NCBI GenBank assembly: GCA_021780285.1
Contig: JAJXZA010000179.1
Span: forward strand, 1-8,782
Origin: Planctomycetota bacterium
GTDB taxonomy: Bacteria > Planctomycetota > Phycisphaerae > WQYP01
DNA: 8,782 nucleotides
Direction: 5' to 3'
The translations under genes and the position numbers were made by a program. Shown here one piece after another: positions 6,423-8,782 of the stretch. The notes beneath the pieces were generated by a model. The model was not told the DNA's origin. It worked only from the letters and a program-made list of their open reading frames with translations, and did no database searches. The first letter of the stretch is position 1. Every line of letters starts with the position of its first letter.

Positions 6423-6453
6423 TCAATCCTAATTTTTGGGTGTGACAGAGCAC
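6423..6453 (-). repeat. Right terminal inverted repeat (31 bp)
   Basis: Exact reverse complement of 6186-6216. Its outer end lies 18 bp from the stop codon of the Ldh-family gene, so in a transcript of that gene it would be the first arm of the element's long terminal stem. Confidence 0.95.
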
Positions 6454-6471
6454 TAGCCGGCCGCCAAGGGG

Positions 6472-7563
6472 TCAAATTACAGCGAGTTTACCGGCGTCGA
6501 ACGCCACACCCGCTTCGCGGGCTATTTCGCCCAGCGCTTCAATTTCGGCGGCGGTAAACAGCAGTCCACCGTATTTTTTGGTAAGAGCCATTGCCTGAGC
6601 TTCGGGCTGCCCGGGCAGCAGCACGCCTGCATTGCCGTGGCCGAGAATATCATCAATAACCGCTTTTACATTTTGCGATTGCGTGCGGCTTTGGGCAAAA
6701 TCATCGCCGCTGATGGCATCCGGCCGAATACATTGGAAGTAAAACGCCGGCGTGTGCTTTTCATCTTTGGGGCCGGTGCTCCAGCGGCTGCGCAGCGTCG
6801 GCAGCGAGCCGCCAATGTACGCCGCGAGTATTTCGTCAATGAGCGAAAGGCCATAACCTTTGTGCTGACCGAACGGCATCAGGGCCACTACTTTGGTTGG
6901 GTCCGTGGTTTCACGGCCGTCTTTGTCTACGCCGCAACCCGCCGGCAATGGTTTGCCTTCACGGGCAAATTGCTGTACCCGGCCCATCGCCACCACGCTC
7001 GTTGCCCAGTCTATGCAAATAGGAAAGCCCACCGCCTCGGTGGTGGGAAACGCCCATGAATGCGGGTTTGTGCCCAGCGTTGCAAACTTGCCGCCAAAAG
7101 GCACCACCTCGGCCAGTGCCGCCGTACAACAGGTGTAGGCAATGTAACCGCGGCTGGCGGCATCAATCACATAGCCGCCGCCCCACAAATAATGAAACGC
7201 GTTGTCCACCGCAACGGTGCCGCAGCCAAACTCATCGGCAAGCCGCATGGCCTCGGCCATGGCTTCAAATGCAACCGCCTGGCCCAGCTTGCGGTTGGCA
7301 TTCCAGCGGGCCACTGCGCGAAACTTGCTGGACAGCTTTTCGATGGTTGCACCCGGCACGCACCCACCCGCTTTAGACCCAAATAAATCATCCAGATGCA
7401 GTGCCTTGATGGCATTATGCGTCTTAATGCCATGGCTGGATGCCAGCGTGCAGAACCGGGCACCCGCGGCGGCTTCTTCATCGGTAAAGCCGCGCTTTTT
7501 ATAGGCGGCGGTTACGACAGCATCGTGCAACGCGGTTGGCATGATGTAGGTTTTTGTGCTCAT
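6472..7563 (-). CDS. Ldh family (malate/L-lactate dehydrogenase type 2) oxidoreductase
   Basis: A 363-residue NAD(P)-dependent 2-hydroxyacid/2-oxoacid oxidoreductase of the LDH2/MDH2 family, which is unrelated to Rossmann-fold lactate dehydrogenases. Length fits the family (about 330-360). Landmarks are SSHGIKTH (42-49, with the likely catalytic His 44), a polar NANRKLGQ segment (88-95), DNAFHYLWGGGY (120-131), VPFGGKFATLGTNP (154-167), a hallmark nucleotide/substrate block, and HKGYGLSLIDE (234-244). The family usually has Arg at the sixth position of SHGxxR; here it is Thr 48, so substrate anchoring may differ. AAGG before the ATG at 7563 serves as ribosome binding site. It lies 114 bp downstream of a D-2-hydroxyacid dehydrogenase gene on the same strand; that gap holds only a small CGCCG/CGGCG hairpin (7590-7605). 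The substrate (malate, lactate, sulfolactate, a sugar-acid ketone) cannot be decided. Confidence 0.88.
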   Translation of the reverse strand: MSTKTYIMPTALHDAVVTAAYKKRGFTDEEAAAGARFCTLASSHGIKTHNAIKALHLDDLFGSKAGGCVPGATIEKLSSKFRAVARWNANRKLGQAVAFEAMAEAMRLADEFGCGTVAVDNAFHYLWGGGYVIDAASRGYIAYTCCTAALAEVVPFGGKFATLGTNPHSWAFPTTEAVGFPICIDWATSVVAMGRVQQFAREGKPLPAGCGVDKDGRETTDPTKVVALMPFGQHKGYGLSLIDEILAAYIGGSLPTLRSRWSTGPKDEKHTPAFYFQCIRPDAISGDDFAQSRTQSQNVKAVIDDILGHGNAGVLLPGQPEAQAMALTKKYGGLLFTAAEIEALGEIAREAGVAFDAGKLAVI

Positions 7564-7677
7564 TTGGTTACCTTTTTATATACAAGTTGCGCCGACGTTC
7601 CGGCGTGTTTGTGTCATGATCGGCGGGCATTAATTGCAGGGCGGTTACCCCCGGCGAGCCAAGCGCTAAATACGTCG

Positions 7678-8643
7678 CTAAAACTTATTGGCCTGAATGT
7701 AATCGGCCTTGCCGGTAAGGTAATTCACCAGGTTATTGGCCGCACGAAGCCCCTGTCGCTGCACGCTTTCGTTGGTGCGGCTGCCGATGTGCGGCGTGAC
7801 AATAATGTTGTCCACCTCCTGAAAAACATGCGGTACCTGCATAGGCTCATGTGCAAGCACGTCGGCTCCGTAGCCGCGGAGCTTGCCGCTGCGGCACGCC
7901 TCGGCGACATCGCCTTCCACCACCAGGCCGCCGCGGGCCGTATTGACGAGAATGGCCCCATCTTTCATCATCGCAATGGAGTTTTTATTAATAAAGCCGC
8001 GCGTTTCAGGCGTGAGATTGGCATGCAGTGATACCACATCAGCCTGGCGCAACACATCCTCCCGCGTCGCCACGCGTGCGAGATTATGCTCGCGGGCAAA
8101 TGCTTCGTCCCAGTGGTTGCCAAAACCAATGCACGTCATGCCAAACGCATTCGCCCGCTTAACCACTTCGCGTCCGATGCGCCCCAAGCCAATAACGCCC
8201 AGCGTTTTTTGGTAGAGTTCGCAGCCGGTTTGCCGACTCCATTTGCCGTTTTTAACCGCCCGGGCATGAAACCAAAATCCTTTGGCCACGGCAATCATCA
8301 GGCCAATGGTATGCTCGGCCACCGTGGTTTCATTAACGCCGGGGGTAAAAAGCACCGGCAGTTTTTTTTGCGTGGCGTAGGCGACATCAATGGAGTCCAG
8401 CCCGATGCCGTACTTGGCGATTACGCGCAGCCGCGGCAACAGCGCATCAATGACTTTGGCGGTGATCTGGTCGTCGCCGTTAAGCAGGCCATCAAAGCCT
8501 TTTTGTGCTGCAATAAGCTCAAGCATTTGCGATTCATTCAGCGGCCCGCGGGCACGCACCACCTCAAAGCCCGAGGCCGCTAAAACGTCGTGATGGCGTC
8601 CAGGCGTGTCTTGAAAGCTGGTGGTTGAAAGCAGTATTTTCAT
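7678..8643 (-). CDS. D-isomer-specific 2-hydroxyacid dehydrogenase (PGDH-like)
   Basis: A 321-residue NAD(P)-dependent dehydrogenase interconverting a D-2-hydroxyacid and its 2-oxo acid. A flavodoxin-like substrate domain (1-98 and about 290-321) encloses a Rossmann domain with GLGRIG (152-157). The catalytic triad is visible: Arg 237 in NTARGG, Glu 266 in AHEP and His 285 in TPHIG. The layout and YGIGLDSID block resemble the phosphoglycerate-dehydrogenase-like subgroup, without the ACT domains of full SerA, so serine synthesis is not implied. After the second beta strand the usual acidic residue that selects NAD is replaced (CIGFGNHWDEAF, 171-182), which leaves cofactor choice open. AGGA lies ten bases before the ATG. 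The gene heads a probable two-gene unit with the Ldh-family gene, which suggests a shared 2-oxo acid. Confidence 0.9.
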   Translation of the reverse strand: MKILLSTTSFQDTPGRHHDVLAASGFEVVRARGPLNESQMLELIAAQKGFDGLLNGDDQITAKVIDALLPRLRVIAKYGIGLDSIDVAYATQKKLPVLFTPGVNETTVAEHTIGLMIAVAKGFWFHARAVKNGKWSRQTGCELYQKTLGVIGLGRIGREVVKRANAFGMTCIGFGNHWDEAFAREHNLARVATREDVLRQADVVSLHANLTPETRGFINKNSIAMMKDGAILVNTARGGLVVEGDVAEACRSGKLRGYGADVLAHEPMQVPHVFQEVDNIIVTPHIGSRTNESVQRQGLRAANNLVNYLTGKADYIQANKF

Positions 8644-8654
8644 ACTGAAAGTAT
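8633..8654 (-). repeat. Alternating AGTAT/ATACT repeats around a start codon
   Basis: Read on the + strand, AGTAT (8633-8637), ATACT (8642-8646) and AGTAT (8650-8654) are separated by four and three bases. The middle copy can pair with either neighbour, giving two exclusive 5-bp hairpins in the mRNA of the D-2-hydroxyacid dehydrogenase. The start codon (8643-8641) overlaps the middle copy, and the Shine-Dalgarno AGGA adjoins the upstream copy. It could be an operator, a weak translational switch or chance in an AT-rich stretch. Confidence 0.35.
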
Positions 8655-8713
8655 CCTATATTCCTCTAAAAAGTCCAGTCGCTAGTGTAGTGTCCCAGAG
8701 GAAGATTTACGAT

Positions 8714-8782
8714 ATGCACTTCACAGTTTTTTCAAATATTCTGGCCCAAGCGGGCTATCGACGCCGTGTGCTCCGCGAACCA
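8714..8782 (+). CDS. Start of an unidentified divergent gene (cut by window edge)
   Basis: An ATG at 8714 opens a frame that stays open to the edge, giving 23 residues (MHFTVFSNILAQAGYRRRVL and onward). AGAGGAAG at 8697-8704 leaves nine bases to the ATG, a good ribosome binding site. The gene would diverge from the D-2-hydroxyacid dehydrogenase, with 70 bp between the two start codons. The hydrophobic TVFSNIL pattern near the start faintly recalls the N-termini of some IS4-type transposases, but 23 residues are far too few to assign a family. Confidence 0.4.
   Translation, partial: MHFTVFSNILAQAGYRRRVLREP

Larger units (their letters stand above)
6186..6453. mobile_element. 268-bp MITE-like element with nested palindromes
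   Basis: The ends are perfect 31-bp inverted repeats (6186-6216 and 6423-6453). Inside are two further long inverted repeats, hairpin A (6217-6316) and hairpin B (6331-6416), so nearly the whole element can fold into a three-way junction on either strand. It has no room for a transposase and is therefore most like a non-autonomous miniature inverted-repeat element, mobilised in trans if mobile at all. I found no obvious target-site duplication: the bases outside the ends (CTC on the left, TAG on the right) do not match. It fills the space between the 3' end of the Ldh-family gene and the promoter of the membrane-protein pair, breaking no recognisable gene. A structured RNA gene is the main alternative; multiple genomic copies would favour the mobile reading. 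Confidence 0.65.

Noticed and set aside
6180..6460. Target-site duplication flanking the palindromic element
   Set aside because: The bases adjoining the two ends do not match, neither as TA nor as a longer direct repeat, so insertion by a known transposase type cannot be inferred.
6186..6557. 123-residue + strand frame containing CPSC across the element
   Set aside because: It runs out of the element into the antisense of the Ldh-family gene; the Cys motif is dictated by the palindrome, and only one CxxC pair is present.

Overview
The window is GC-rich, gene-dense bacterial chromosome. Several features point to a Planctomycetota-like organism, probably near Phycisphaerae: a short multi-membrane protein that resembles a planctomycete domain family (DUF6677, from memory), an RNase R with lineage-type insertions and a long Arg/Gly tail, and an ECF sigma factor paired with an Ala/Pro-rich membrane anti-sigma-like protein. 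This placement is an inference; no rRNA or marker gene is present.

Layout. 1-523 holds no convincing gene; it carries a possible promoter and a GC-rich stem-loop and is read as the leader region of rnr. On the + strand follow rnr (RNase R, 524-3115), a small putative lipoprotein (3143-3421), an ECF sigma factor (3494-4126) and a single-pass membrane anti-sigma-like protein (4113-5117) overlapping it by 14 bp. An ECF-type promoter motif (GGAACC, 16 bp, GTCTAA) lies directly before the sigma gene, so the sigma factor probably activates itself, perhaps from a leaderless mRNA. Converging on this block, two overlapping minus-strand membrane-protein genes (5948-5433 and 5443-5159) are preceded by a good housekeeping-type promoter at 6078-6050.

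6186-6453 is the most striking structure: a 268-bp element bounded by perfect 31-bp inverted repeats and containing two further long internal palindromes, so either strand can fold into a three-way junction. It has no transposase, resembles a MITE or other non-autonomous palindromic element, and starts 18 bp past the stop codon of the adjacent gene.

6472-8643 is a minus-strand pair of oxidoreductases: a D-isomer-specific 2-hydroxyacid dehydrogenase of the phosphoglycerate-dehydrogenase-like type (upstream gene) and an Ldh/malate-dehydrogenase-2 family enzyme (downstream gene). The two folds often have opposite stereochemistry on 2-hydroxyacids, so together they could invert a hydroxyacid through its 2-oxo acid. 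The substrate cannot be read from the sequence. At the right edge a divergent + strand ORF with a good ribosome binding site begins at 8714 and runs off the window.
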